In this document: positions 36,791 to 48,708 of the stretch, piece after piece | How the letters are laid out: each line of letters starts with the position of its first letter | How positions within the stretch are numbered: the first letter of the stretch is position 1 | Source of the DNA: Zeugodacus cucurbitae | Lineage: Eukaryota; Arthropoda; Insecta; Diptera; Tephritidae | Length of the DNA stretch: 64,000 nt | Assembly (NCBI RefSeq): GCF_028554725.1 | Contig: NC_071670.1 | Span: 35,706,001-35,770,000 of the forward strand | Direction of reading: 5' to 3' | The notes under the pieces: model-generated | Told to the model about the DNA's origin: nothing | Databases searched by the model: none | Seen by the model: the letters and a program-made list of their open reading frames with translations, nothing else | Made by a program: the position numbers and the translations under genes

Positions 36791-39700
36791 TAAACAGGAT
36801 TAAATCGTCGAAATAACATCCCTTGGTCGAATAAAATCCCCATCAATTCCGGCAACGTAGAACTGGCTGTTAAGGGCTTTTTCGTAATTTTTTCCTGTTG
36901 TTTACTCAGTCTATTTGTTATTGTTCTGCAACATCTTGCAATTGTGGAGGAACTTTGAAATTGCCACCGGCTATGCTTGTACCTACAGAGATTATATGAA
37001 TATATGGATTTTTTGACTATTCTTCCGTCGCTGCTCAGAAATGATTCACATACCTTGCCAATGACTTAGTTTGTTTAGAAGAAATTGGCAAGAAATGATA
37101 CCTCTCTATTCTCTTTATCTATTTTATATTTCTAAAGAGTATCAAAAAATTAGAAATAGAGGTCCCCCTTAATTTATTTTAAATTGTTTAGAGGAGATAT
37201 ACACGTCTTTTATGGTCTGTGACACTTTGAACATGGCTAAGATATTATTGTACAAAGTTCCAGTTTTCGTTAGTTAAAAATTTTATCTACCGACACTGGC
37301 CGAATATATTGAAATTATTTTATTTGCTATTTTTTTCTCTTATATAATATACTTTGCTTCTTCAAGTAAACAAATAATATCCTAGAAAGCTCTCTGAATC
37401 AGTCGCCAAAGCCTTAAGTTCAACTTTTTCATAAGCAAAGCTTGCATTCCTTCGCCTTGCATTCTTTCTTACATTTTTGTTTCTTAGTCGGTTGCTTTTA
37501 GCTCGTTCGCTCCCCGAACGTAAACACTTTGTCTTAAGTGCATTTTAATTAAAAGCGTAGCTCCAAATTGTATGCAAAGCACTTGAGTTTATTTCTTCGG
37601 TGGCTTTGCTGTCCAGCCCTTACTAAGTCCACACACCACCAGCCAACATCCCCCAATGTCTGCATATATAAGTAAGTGTATTTATTTCGTAAAGCACTTT
37701 TTTGCTTGCATTACAGTTGTTTTTGTTTCGGTGAGGCCAAAGTGTGGCCATGCTGGTCAAACACTCACCACCGAAACAGTTCAACCGAGTTTAGTTGAGT
37801 TCAGTTCACTACACTCAGCTTTGTTTTCATTATTTTTGTTGGTTTAATTGGTTGTTTTGCTGCCTTTTTTGCTGAGATTCATTTGTGTTGTGTGCTTATA
37901 TATTTTATTTTACAAAGTGAAGATAAACACTTTAAGTTACCGAGATTTTGTTTTCCAAAATTAGCAAATTTTGTTAGTTTGCTCATAAATTTTTGCTGAT
38001 TTGCATGGAAAATTGTCGCAAAGTTTGAGAACTGATATAAAATTAAAATAAAATTATATTTAATAATCCACTAACAGTCGAAATGAATTATTCGAGAGTA
38101 TTTCTGGCATTAGAAAGAATGTGTCGTCCGGAATGTTGTCTTTAATCAATTACATTCTTTCTTAAGTAAAGACTAGTAAAGTTTTTTCCAAAAATCAGAC
38201 TGTTAAAATCGGTTCCAATATTGGAAGAATTCAATATAAGAATAAAAAGGTATTAGTTTCCCGTAAATATATGCTTTCTACTGTTTCTTTCAAGGTCAAG
38301 ATCAAATTTTAAGAAAAAGTCTAATACTTTGAGAGAAATCTGATTACTGCTTTGACTAGCTAGTATATTAACATAAATCCAATTAATTCGTAAATTATAA
38401 ATAATGGGGTCAGTATTAAATCCGCATATATTTTTTAATCCTTCAATACATTAAATTCACTTTCCCAGCAATTCATTTAATGGCAAATCAATTGAATACT
38501 AATTAAGATTAACAGATTAGCCGAAATCTGCTTTCTATCAACTTTTCCACAATCACACGCCATTTCGCCTGATCGATTTCCACTTGAGCGGTATGATAGA
38601 AGATTTTCGCAGATCTGCGCAATTAAATGGGGAAAACAGTGATCGTATGTGCGAGCAAGTGAATCGTGTTTACAACTGGTTCTACCTACACACACACATT
38701 CGATCGCAGCGATTTGTTTATAACAATTGAGATTTTCTTTTCGAAAGGCAAACGTCCTTCATTCGACCAGCTTGTTTACGCCAATAATTGAAAATTAATA
38801 TGAGCAATTCTAAACGATTTTCCCATTGAACTTTTAATTGCGTTTTTAAAATGAAAGTGGTTGGAAAAATAGAAGAAAAAAATATTAACGTATAATTTTC
38901 CATCATAAAATTTAATTTAAACAAATGTAGGAAGTGTAAAATAGCAAAAACATCTGTTATTCAAGCATTTACTAGGTAAGTGGGTATAGAATATTAATTT
39001 ATATGTGTATATTTAAGTAGCCGCGATAAACAAATATTATGGAAATAATTTGATAACCCAGAAGGCAAAGGTCTCCACGAGCACTGGTTTCAAGTTGTTC
39101 AAATGTGGTTCAACACTTCAAAGGTGAACCTAATGATCTTAATTTATTTACGGTAGTACCTACAAATTTATCCTCAGCAGCAGAGCAGTTCATTGGAGTA
39201 TAATGTCCTTACAGTAAAAAATTTTATATTCTGAACATTTTTGGAAGTCATGGTTCAATCTTACTGATCTATTTTTAAAGCGAATTTTTTTTTGTATATT
39301 ATGAAATAATACTTTGACAATAAATTACAATAATCAATAACCTCAAACTTATTTAGTAAGCGCTATCCGCTATATACGGGCTCTTAAACACATGTAACCT
39401 GGTCATTTCTGGGTCGGCAACCTGATTGCAATAAGGAACATACTTGTATAAGAATCGGTACTTACATTTAAATATTATTTACATCATTGTCATGTTACAA
39501 AGAAATTAATCAAGGATCGGTTGGTTCAACACACGCCTGTCCACACTGAAGTCATAAACAGATTTACTACGAGACCCACAATACACGGTATATAACAAAC
39601 ATGTTCAATTTCTTACACGCTATCATCCAATTCCTTTTAGAATGGAACTTTGGAGCTATGGAGTATTACTCACATTAATATCGACCTGTTCTGTTGTGGT

Positions 39701-39905
39701 CCATATCACTAACCTAGATGTTTTAATTGTTGGTTCTTCCACAAATTATAATTTTGTGTTGCCTTCACACCTGGGATGTTCTAAGATCTCCGATCATCGA
39801 TTATTTAAACAATACTTTCAAAGAGTATAGTACAGATTAACCCTGACCTCTTGAGTGTTTTGGTCACAATATTAAAATTACACCAATATGTTGGTGCTAC
39901 TACTA
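36791..39905. other. AT-rich non-coding DNA
   Basis: No supported gene. A 62-codon plus frame at 39642 follows a TCCTTTTAG acceptor-like site but matches nothing I know. CAGTTCAACCGAGTTTAGTTGAGTTCAG-like repeats of AGTT occur at 37,780-37,810. Confidence 0.5.
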
Positions 39906-40520
39906 ATTCGTATACCTGGGAACCAGCTCCAACAACACCAACAATGTCAGCCTCGAAATCCAGCGCAGAATCACTCTTACCAACAGGTGCTATTTTGGAC
40001 TGAGTAGGCAATTGAAAAGAAAGTCCTCTCTCGACGAACCAAAATTAAACTCTACAAGTCGCTTATCATTCCCGTCCTGCTTTATGGTACAGAAGCTTGG
40101 GCGATGTCAACATCAGATGAGACGACACTAGGAGTTTTCGAGAGGAAAATTTTGCGTAAGATTTATGGTCCTCAGAACTTTGGCAACGGCGAATACCGCA
40201 GACGATGGAACGATGAGCTGTATGAGTTATACGAGGACATTGACATAGTTCAGCGAATAAAAAGACAGCGGCTACGCTGGCTAGGTCATGTTGTCCGAAT
40301 GGACGAAAACACTTCACCTCTGAAAGTGTTCGATGCAGCACCCGCCGGAGAAAGCCGAGGAAGGGGGAGGCCTCCACTCCGTTGGAGGGACCAGGTGGAG
40401 AGCGACCTGGTTACTCTTGGGAACTCCAACTGGCGTCGAACGGCGAAGGAAAGAGAGATCATCGATTCGGCTATAACCGGCTAAACGGTTTCAACGCCAA
40501 TCACATACATACATACTACT
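39906..40520 (+). pseudogene. Non-LTR retrotransposon reverse transcriptase C-terminal region, frameshifted
   Basis: The plus strand reads FVYLGTSSNN, then EIQRRITLTNRCYFGLSRQL. A frame change at about 40017-40035 follows. It continues KIKLYKSLIIPVLLYGTEAW, FERKILRKIYGPQNF, IKRQRLRWLGHVVRMDENT and WRDQVESDLVTL...NWRRTAKERE, ending at 40484. These are the post-RT/thumb and C-terminal motifs of a common insect non-LTR family. The 5' boundary is abrupt near 39906, so the copy is 5'-truncated. The 3' end is GGCTAAACGGTTTCAACGCC, then ATCACATACATACATAC, a CATA tail. It is the same family as 11831-12215. It cannot make a working enzyme. Confidence 0.85.
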
Positions 40521-42199
40521 AATCTTTCTTAACTAAAGTACAGAGAACCCTTTATATAGGGACCATAAAGACCTATCTCTACTTAGCAGAGCAGAACTAG
40601 GGGTTGTGAAAAGATGATGAAAACAACATACGGGGTGTATTATGTGACAAGTGATTTCAGGAAAAACCTTACAAATTCACCACTAAGACAACAGCTAGTA
40701 AGGTAGGCGGTGGTTTATTGTGTTAACTGATTTGTATGCTCATGGCTCATAAAAGATGTTTCATATATCTGTGCGCTCTTCATTGCGCTGCCATAAATCA
40801 AATTGGACTATAACGCGTAGGCAGCAGGTTGCTTTCGCTCAACATTTTGCGAAAATCATGTTTCACGTTTCCAGCAGAACAGCTGCCGAATACGACTGGA
40901 AGAACACATAAGAACCCACACGTATAGTCTGCGTATGCAATGTGGGATTGCCTGCAGTAAACACGTACTGCCCACTTTGATAATTGAAACGCCATTATTT
41001 GAGTGCGCACAAAATTTTAGTGATAATTAAATATAAGGCGGTAACGGATAAATATTTACCGTTAGGGCGGAAAATTCGCTGCAATTTTAAAATGTAACAT
41101 GTGTAGACTCAGGGGAAAAAATCTAAAAGAAAACTACACAAAAACAACAACTACAAAGCTAACGAATCTAAAGCCCACACACGCGTTTTCCTCTCCCTGC
41201 CGTCGTTCTACCCTCCAGCAATAAAACACTCACTTTTGACGTTATTTTGTCAGTTTGGATCCAAATCAAAGCTAATCCGCCAAACGAACTAAATCGAAAC
41301 CCATTATAACAAACATACATACAACAAATACAACAAAAGTCAGGTTATGGTAATGCAAATAAAATAACAAGCAACATTTCGGTTGTTGTAACTTGAGTAA
41401 TCGTAAAAACAGCAACAACAACAACAATGACGAATTGCGCTAACACCCTGACAGCGCAATGGCAATTGACAAGTTAATGCCATGAAAAGTGAAGACTGAC
41501 CACACGGACACACACACACTCTCTCTCTCTCGCACACGCACAGACACAGCTTGCTGACAATAAAAAAGTATCAAGGAAGCATCCTGCCTAAAAGTGGCTG
41601 CATACAAAAATGAAAGAAATATCCGTTATTCCAAAAATCCGGCAAAAAATCCGTAGCGTATTGACAGGCCGAAATCCAAACATGAATAACATTGCCAACA
41701 ACATTGCTAACAAGAGAGTAATAAAAGCGTAGCAGCAACATCAATAGTAACAGCAACAACAATAGCAATAGACATCCCAACAACAGTGCGAACAAAAGCT
41801 ATGCGAACAAAGGACGAAATGAAGCGTTGGAGGCGATTTTGTGCTACGAAAATACCAATGACCGGCAGTCTAGTCCAGCGCATCAATAGAAAAGATGGAT
41901 ATACTCACATATTAACATTAGGGTGTTCAGTTTTGTTTGTGGTTCTTAAAATTCAAGTCTAAATAAATATCACTCTCAGTGATGAGCTCAGTTAAGGAGA
42001 ATAGAATTTTTGATCTTGCCAATGCTGCGTATGAAGAGTGCATCCATTAAACTACGAATAAACTTACGATTTTTCGAGTCTCGAGGTTCGGGTGCATTCT
42101 ACAGATGACCCATTCATGTTAATACTCGTAAGCACAAGTTCCTAGGCTATTTGGTTGGGTTCGCCAAAAAGCCACACATAGACCAATTTTGGTTATTTG
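40521..42199. other. Non-coding DNA
   Basis: No supported gene. CAA-rich tracts occur at 41,400-41,430 and 41,690-41,770, and (CA)n/(CT)n at 41,508-41,540. The minus-strand frames over these are Leu/Cys repeats. Confidence 0.5.
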
Positions 42200-42534
42200 C
42201 GATACCAGATCGAGTACTGTCACGTAGTCAATGAGGAATAGACATCCTTTAGGATGCCTGCGATTGAGGCGGGCTTTTGCATCCCGATAAATTCATGCGG
42301 CGTGCTTTGGACTTTCTTAACAAGTTTCTGTCTAGATCATCATATTGGCAGTATTTACGTCGATCACACTTTCATATGGCAGTTTTACGCCTCTCTTGGC
42401 AATCTTGTCTTCTACCTCGTTATCCTCAATGTCCCTGTGGCCTGGTACCCAATAGAAGTAAAGTCGCTTACTTCTGGCGACATCATTTTGGCCTATAAAG
42501 AGGATACTGCCTTGATTACCGCTTGACTGCCCAT
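42200..42534 (-). pseudogene. Degenerate RNase H domain of a non-LTR retrotransposon
   Basis: The minus strand begins GSQAVIKAVSSL and a stop, then in a second frame KRLYFYWVPGHRDIEDNEVEDKIAKRG. The block WVPGHRxIExNExADxIAKxG is the signature of the RNase H domain carried at the C-terminus of I/R1/Loa-type non-LTR elements. The SQAVIKAV helix precedes it at the expected distance. At least one frameshift, several stops and an A-to-E change (NEVED instead of NEVAD) show decay. The segment left of 42330 is too eroded to assign. It is probably a fragment of a different family from 39906-40520, as I see no overlap. Confidence 0.75.
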
Positions 42535-44140
42535 GTATGTATGTATATGTTGACTTTAGAGAGCAGAATTTATTGGTTTTCTCTAAATTGTAACAACTGA
42601 AGTCTCCAAGCTTGACTTCTTAGTTATTTCGGGAAGTTACAGTTCGGGTCAAGTTTCAGACTTTCGCACCTCGAGTAAATAGAAAACTTACACAAGTATT
42701 GTTGTGAGATTCTAGATCACTCACTAGATGAATTCGAAACTCGAATAATGTAATAATCAATGTAACTGATTAGATGATAACGAGTCTCTAAAACAACTGA
42801 ACAAAAATTACATATATACTCAATTTGAAATGACTAAAATTCGTGATTTTGCTGTAGTTACAGTTTCTTTCGAGTTTTCAAGTCTATAGTGTAAACAGCC
42901 GATACGAGAGTTACTGTGCGTGAATTCGAATTTCGAGACTCGAATAATATACCATCTAACCTATTCTTTCAATTTCTTTAATTACAAGAATAAGGCAGTA
43001 TATTTGTTATTGCTCTTTACTAGTCTGTAGATCACAGTCTGAGTAAGAAATCTCGAATATGCATTCAGAAATGAAACTTACGTCTCATAAAATTTGAACC
43101 AACCTAATGCAGCTTCCAATATATGCTTGAAACTACACGCTACTTGCACTCGCTTTTGGATGGATTGGCCGAAATTGAAGCAACAGCTGAAATAAAAAAC
43201 GAAAACAACAACAAACAACATAATTCCCATCAGCACACAACTCAAATCATAACTATATAGTATACACTGTACACATACATATATACGCACAACCCGAACA
43301 ATAACAGCAGTATAATAACAACAATAATAACAACAGGATACAACAGCATCATAGATACAAGCAAAACAAGAAAAATCAAATAAAAACATTTTAGGCTTTT
43401 TGCAAACAAAATAGCTTGCAAACCATATCGAATTACACATGCATTAGAATACGCAAACACACACACACAAATACATACACTCTCCCTATGTATCCTTGCC
43501 TGTTTCCTGCCTGCCACGCCAGTAGGCCTGTTTGCCTGCTAGGCAGCGTTTTGGGCGGAAATAAAATCGGATAACATTGAAAATTTGCATTCGGACATTT
43601 GCTGGGGTCCATGGCTGGCTGCACAGATTGATGTGGGGCTACAGAGTTTTTAGTAGAGAGAAATGTCAGCATCACAACTTGTGTGAATGTGCATAAACAA
43701 AATGTTAACAACTGCATACAATGTAATATGAGGCGGCATGTTTTCTATTTGCACTCACATATTTATGTACTATAGCATTTTGTTTTTGTTTGTGTAAGGA
43801 CATGCATATTTCAGCTGGTAAAGCTGGTGCTGAATTTTTCAAAAAATACACATTGCATTAGATAAGTCAAAGGGGAAAATGCTCGAACTATACGGATTAG
43901 TAGTTTGAAAAACATATGACGCACTTGGAATATTAAATTGGAAGTGAAATTTTTTCGTTATAGAATAGATTTAATATGGGAGCAATTAAAGGAGAAAGGT
44001 TTAAAATTTCATTTAGAGCTTGAGTGTGTTTAAGGACTTCAATGTCGATTGCTTTCAATGAATTTTGAAGCTCTGTGACTGTGCTAGAGATCACAATGAA
44101 CGCCTACTTTTAGAAGTCTAATAGCGTTTTTACACATCCA
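42535..44140. other. Non-coding DNA
   Basis: No supported gene. (CAA)n and (CA)n tracts at 43,200-43,350 and 43,455-43,475 produce the minus-strand frames there. TCGAGTCTCGA-type words recur at 42,075-42,960 without a clear period. Confidence 0.5.
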
Positions 44141-44346
44141 AATTAATTGATCAATCAAAATTTTTATTGAGACACCCTTTTTTGCCTATTACACCGCCGG
44201 CTACTCGTTAAGCGATCAGCTGTTATACATTTTAGTTTTTGCTTTTCATAAGAAGTTGGGAAGTTTCATCAGCAGATTGATATTTTAGCAGCGACATCTA
44301 CCGTACCTTGTTTTAATCCAGAAGATGCCGGTTAATTGATCAATTA
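44141..44346. repeat. Segment bounded by matching TTAATTGATCAAT palindromes
   Basis: AATTAATTGATCAAT at 44141-44155 and TTAATTGATCAATTA at 44332-44346 share a 13-bp core that is itself nearly palindromic, so both direct and inverted readings apply. The interior has no coding frame. It may be a small non-autonomous element whose target duplication I cannot define, or coincidence in AT-rich DNA. Confidence 0.3.
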
Positions 44347-44598
44347 GCTTAAAGGGTTGGCATATATGTTCACTATATTAAAATTGCATATCCACCAAAT
44401 TATCGCGTAAAGAAACACAACATTTAGAATTATATTTAATCAAAATATGCCATCTCAGCATTTTTCATACAATTCTTGCTTCAACCATATAATTTGTTAT
44501 CGGTTTTATGCTTGCTTATATATTTGGAGTGATTTTGGTAGTTCATACCTTACTTTCTCGTTCTCGTTCTTGTTAAGATAATTAGAATCTGGAGATCC

Positions 44599-44623
44599 AA
44601 AAAAAAAAAAAAAAAAAAAAAAA
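44599..44623 (+). repeat. (A)25 homopolymer
   Basis: Twenty-five consecutive A bases after GGAGATCC. It could be the poly(A) tail of a retroposed sequence, but the upstream DNA shows no recognisable source, and a simple slippage tract is as likely. Confidence 0.9.
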
Positions 44624-47600
44624 CTCTTAAAATGAAAGCTTTTATAGTAGCTATTTCGATGTGACAGAAAATTATGGAACAAAAAAATGTTGAACTTCAA
44701 TAAAATTTTTGAAGAGGTTATAGCGCCAATGTCGGTGAATGAAGGGTACCATGCCCACTTCAATTATTTACAAACTGTGTTGAAAAATAAAAAAATAGTA
44801 CATTCACTAAGACACATTATACAACAACACATTTCTAGGTCTCCCCATTGAACCTTCCACATTCTAGTCTTCACTTCTACCACATTCCTGAAGTACGTTC
44901 ACTTTTCATATGACTCACGTTTGCTTATGCAACAATGAAACAGCAACGACTAGAATACAACAACATTCACTTTCAAACACCACTCAACCTAGTCTTCACT
45001 TTCTTTTACGTTCTTTTCATTGTTAACACGATGCTGTGGCAAGTTAACGTGAAGATTGGAAAATTAGCGCTCGCAGTCAAATCGACCAAATTGTGATTAC
45101 ACTTCATTATAGGTGTAGAGCTATATAACTGTATGTGTGTTTGTATGAATGGCTATCAGAATGGGCAACTGAATGGCCTTTTATTGCTTTTGAAAGACTT
45201 GAATGCGCGTGAGTCATTCCACAACTATGTATGATGGCAGTGTTGGTTGCTAGAGAAAATTCAATGAAAAAGCGGAAATAAAATTTGAAAGTGAGAAATG
45301 AAATTAGGAATCACAACCTTTTTTTGTAGTATGGCTAGCTGCAGCAACAAATATTTGAAGATTTGTAGATATGTATGTATATCGGCATGTGTGAGTTCAT
45401 AGGTAAGCCGTGAAAAATTCCACACATTCCAAACTGATTACAGCCTCCATAGATTAAGTACATAAATCTGATTGCTGCTACATATACATATATATATTTA
45501 CAAATGTAGGTATGTAGCGTCTTTCTGACGTCTCTTGCTTGGCACATCATTTTGATCCGATTTCGATAATTTTTTCAAACAGCTTAATTTTCATCTTCTA
45601 ATCTCCATAGTTTTTTCTTTTTTGTTTTGGACTGGCTACTGGATTTTTTTGTAACTAAGTAAATGTTGTTGATGCATTCACGGAGAAAATGAAGACAGGA
45701 ATGTACGAGTAGTCAACAGTAGCTTCTCTGCAAGATAAGTAATGAGGCTTAGATGGTATTAAGTGCATTGATCTACAATGTAGTGGGTAGATTTCAAACT
45801 GTTGTAATTCTCTGGATATTGCTCTTACTACTTGATGTAATCTGTGTGCAGATTAAGGTGGTCAAACATAATTTAAATCGAAAGATTTTTCAAACATACT
45901 TATGTTATTTTACGAGAAAAAATAATCCGTGTGCACATTAGGGTGGTCTAAAACAAACCGATTGTCAACAGTACAGTAGAAGTCATTATACATCAACTAA
46001 TTCAATGACATTTGGCTTTTTCTTTTGTCAAAATTCAGATGGAAGCTCACGAGAAAGCGACTTGGTGCAATTGGATACATGAAAAGAAATTTGCTAATGA
46101 CAGTATAGCCAATTTAAGTCGAGGAATATTTCATTTTAATAAACGTTTGCATGACTTAATGAATCTTTGTAATTCCAGCAGTCTTTGTACTACCTCAGCA
46201 TGATTTAACAAGACTCAGAGATAAATTCTGTAAAGATAAGCCTCCATAAAAGCTTCAAGCAGGACGGAGTCGGTTGAAAACTTGAATGTTCTTTCAATCC
46301 TTGGAAGAAATCAGCAACTATGAGACAAGTCGGAAACGGTCAGGCATCCAACAATTTGTTTTTAATTTTAGAACCACCCTCATGTCGATATATGTACATA
46401 CATAAACATATACAAATAATTCTACTGTTGTCAATAATGCGCTGGCCACTGCGCCTGCGCAAAGTGAACTAATGAATAAGCCAATGACTCAAGCCATCCT
46501 GCAGCACATCTCTGCTTATGCATATCCATCGACACCACAAACAAATATGTATGTATTTACATGAATTTATGCATTTGCGCATCAATGCAGTGAGTCATCG
46601 CTTTGAAGGCGGTGCAAGTGATCAATTGGCGGCGTTCCAATGCAACCGCACATACACACTTATCCACATACAAACTCAAACAGTTGCATGCAAAGGCGTT
46701 GCAACACGCATGCGCGCATACAAAAACAAATACGAGCAAACATTGTGGGCTTGTAAGTGACTCGGTTCCCTCTGTTTGTTTGTGCTGTGTTGCTGTGTTG
46801 TTGTTGTTTGCTTGATTGGTATGACATTCATGTTAATGCTAGCATAAATTTTCAAATATCTCCGCTTGACCTTCTCGGAAAGCGGCTCATCAATAAATTG
46901 TCGCAGCGATACGAAACCACAAATAATCACTAGAACACACCCACAAAGATACATATATATGTATGCATGTGTGAGTAAATACATACATACATATATACAT
47001 GCATGTTAAACCAGCATCATCACCACCACCACTGATGTTGTTGTTTGATCCGTCGTTTGCTTGTTGTCTGCTTGTGGCAGTCTCGCCAGTGGGTGTCAAC
47101 AACACAAACAACACACACACACACACACAATCCACAACGAAAGGATATGCTAAGTGACAGTTGACACTTACAATGATATAATGAATGGCATTTCACTATT
47201 TATTATCATTTCTCTTTTGGTAGGCCCACTCCTTTCTTTGCTACAACAACAACACTACATATATGTAACAAATATAGTACATATAAGTCCGTTGCAAAGT
47301 GCCGTGGTAAAGTCGCATCGCCTCGCCACTGAGTCAGAGTCAGAGAGTTAGAGGCTTTGTAAAATTATCGTGTCAACGTTTGTTACACTTAATGATGAAG
47401 TGTCACTGCCAATTTTCGGGGTTCTCGCTGTTCGTTTGAATTATGCGTTCATTTCGTGTCAAATAACAGTTTCCATTGAGTAAATCGAAATGTGTGCCGA
47501 CAAAGGGGTTATGGAAATGGGAATATCAAACAGATGTGTTGCTCATTCTTAATGTTCTTATTTGCCTTTTCGCTTTTCCATTTGAACTATTTAATGTTTA

Positions 47601-47836
47601 CTATGATTAAATTCACATAAATTATGTACAAGAACTTATAATTAAATAAGATAGTCTCTAGGTTTTCAAGTAGTAAAATAATTCTATGCATTGAGGGATA
47701 TAAATATTAACGAATATAAAAAAAAATGCTTTCAGATAAATAAATTAAATTAGCGTGTTAAAATTTTAAAGAACAGCAGCCATCTGATCTTCTTTACGAG
47801 TAGAGTTGTGTCAGATCATTTTTGATATATAAATCA
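44624..47836. other. Non-coding DNA with a short direct repeat and microsatellites
   Basis: A direct repeat, ATCYGTGTGCANATTARGGTGG, occurs at 45840 and 45925, 85 bp apart. (CATA)n and (CA)n tracts occur at 46,940-47,000 and 47,109-47,129. A 54-codon frame starts with ATG at about 46039 directly after an ATTCAG acceptor-like site and ends at 46203. I recognise no product for it and do not call it a gene. Confidence 0.45.
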
Positions 47837-48708
47837 AGAAACAAGTAAGGAAAGACTAAAAATATTATATAATACATAATTTGACCACATATTCGTCATA
47901 TATATTGTATAAAGTCCATTGAAAGTTAGAAACCATAATATTAGGTTAGTTCGATATATGGGGCCTTGACAACCTATGGTCCGATTTCGGTGATTTTTAG
48001 AATGGGGCTGCCACACCACAAACGCAATTGTGTAAAGTTCTGCATCGATATCTTCACTAGTACTTACATACTTTATATATTGTAAAGTAAACGATTCAGA
48101 TCGACTTCAAAGTTCTGGTATATGGGAAGTAGGCGTGGTTATTAAGCGATTTGGCCTATTTTCACAACATATTATTGGGATATAAAGAAACTATTACAAA
48201 CCAAGTTTCATTGAAATCGGTCGAGTAGTTCCTGAGATATGATTTTTGGCCCATAAGTGGGCGATGCCACGCCCATTTTCCATTTTGTAAAAATATCTGA
48301 GTGCAGCTTCCATATGCCATTTCTTATGTGAAATTTAGTGTTTCTGGCGTTTTTCGTTATTGAGTTAACCCACTTTAAGTAGTTTTCAACATAACCTTTG
48401 TATGGGAGGTGGGCGTGGTTACAATCCGATTTCCTCCATTTTTGGACTGTATAAGGTAGTACCTAAAAGAAACGACTCTAGAAAGTTTCCTTGATGTACC
48501 TTTAGTAGTTTGCGAGATATGTACAAAAAACTTAGTTGCACGGACGGACGGACAGACAGACATCCGGATTTGAACTTTACTCGTAACCCTGATCACTTTG
48601 ATATATATAACCTTATATCTAACTCGTTTAGTTTTAGGACTTACAACCAACCGTTGTGTGGACAAAACTATAATACTCTCGTAGCAACTTTGTTGCGAGA
48701 GTATAAAA
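47837..48708 (+). mobile_element. Dispersed repeat (unclassified), longer copy
   Basis: Begins AAACAAGTAAGGAAAGACTAA and continues through TTTGACC...ATATTCG, AAAGTCCATTGAAAGTT and ATATCTTCACTAGT. Then come TATGGGAAGTAGGCGTGG, GCCACGCCCATTTTCCATTT and GGACGGACGGACAGACAGAC. It ends in a hairpin, TACTCTCG...CAAC TTT GTTG CGAGAGTA (48674-48703), then TAAAAAG. The 5' hairpin (GTTCGGGTG/CACCGAAC) seen in the copy at 60236 is deleted here. Similar sequence is widespread in Drosophila and tephritid DNA. The terminal hairpin recalls Helitron-type elements, but I cannot classify it. No coding capacity. Confidence 0.8.

Noticed and set aside
40066..40377. 103-codon minus-strand frame
   Set aside because: It is the antisense of the retrotransposon C-terminal domain.
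46557..46984. Overlapping Cys/Val/Thr-rich frames around 46.5-47.0 kb
   Set aside because: They arise from ACA/TGT and CATA tracts on both strands.
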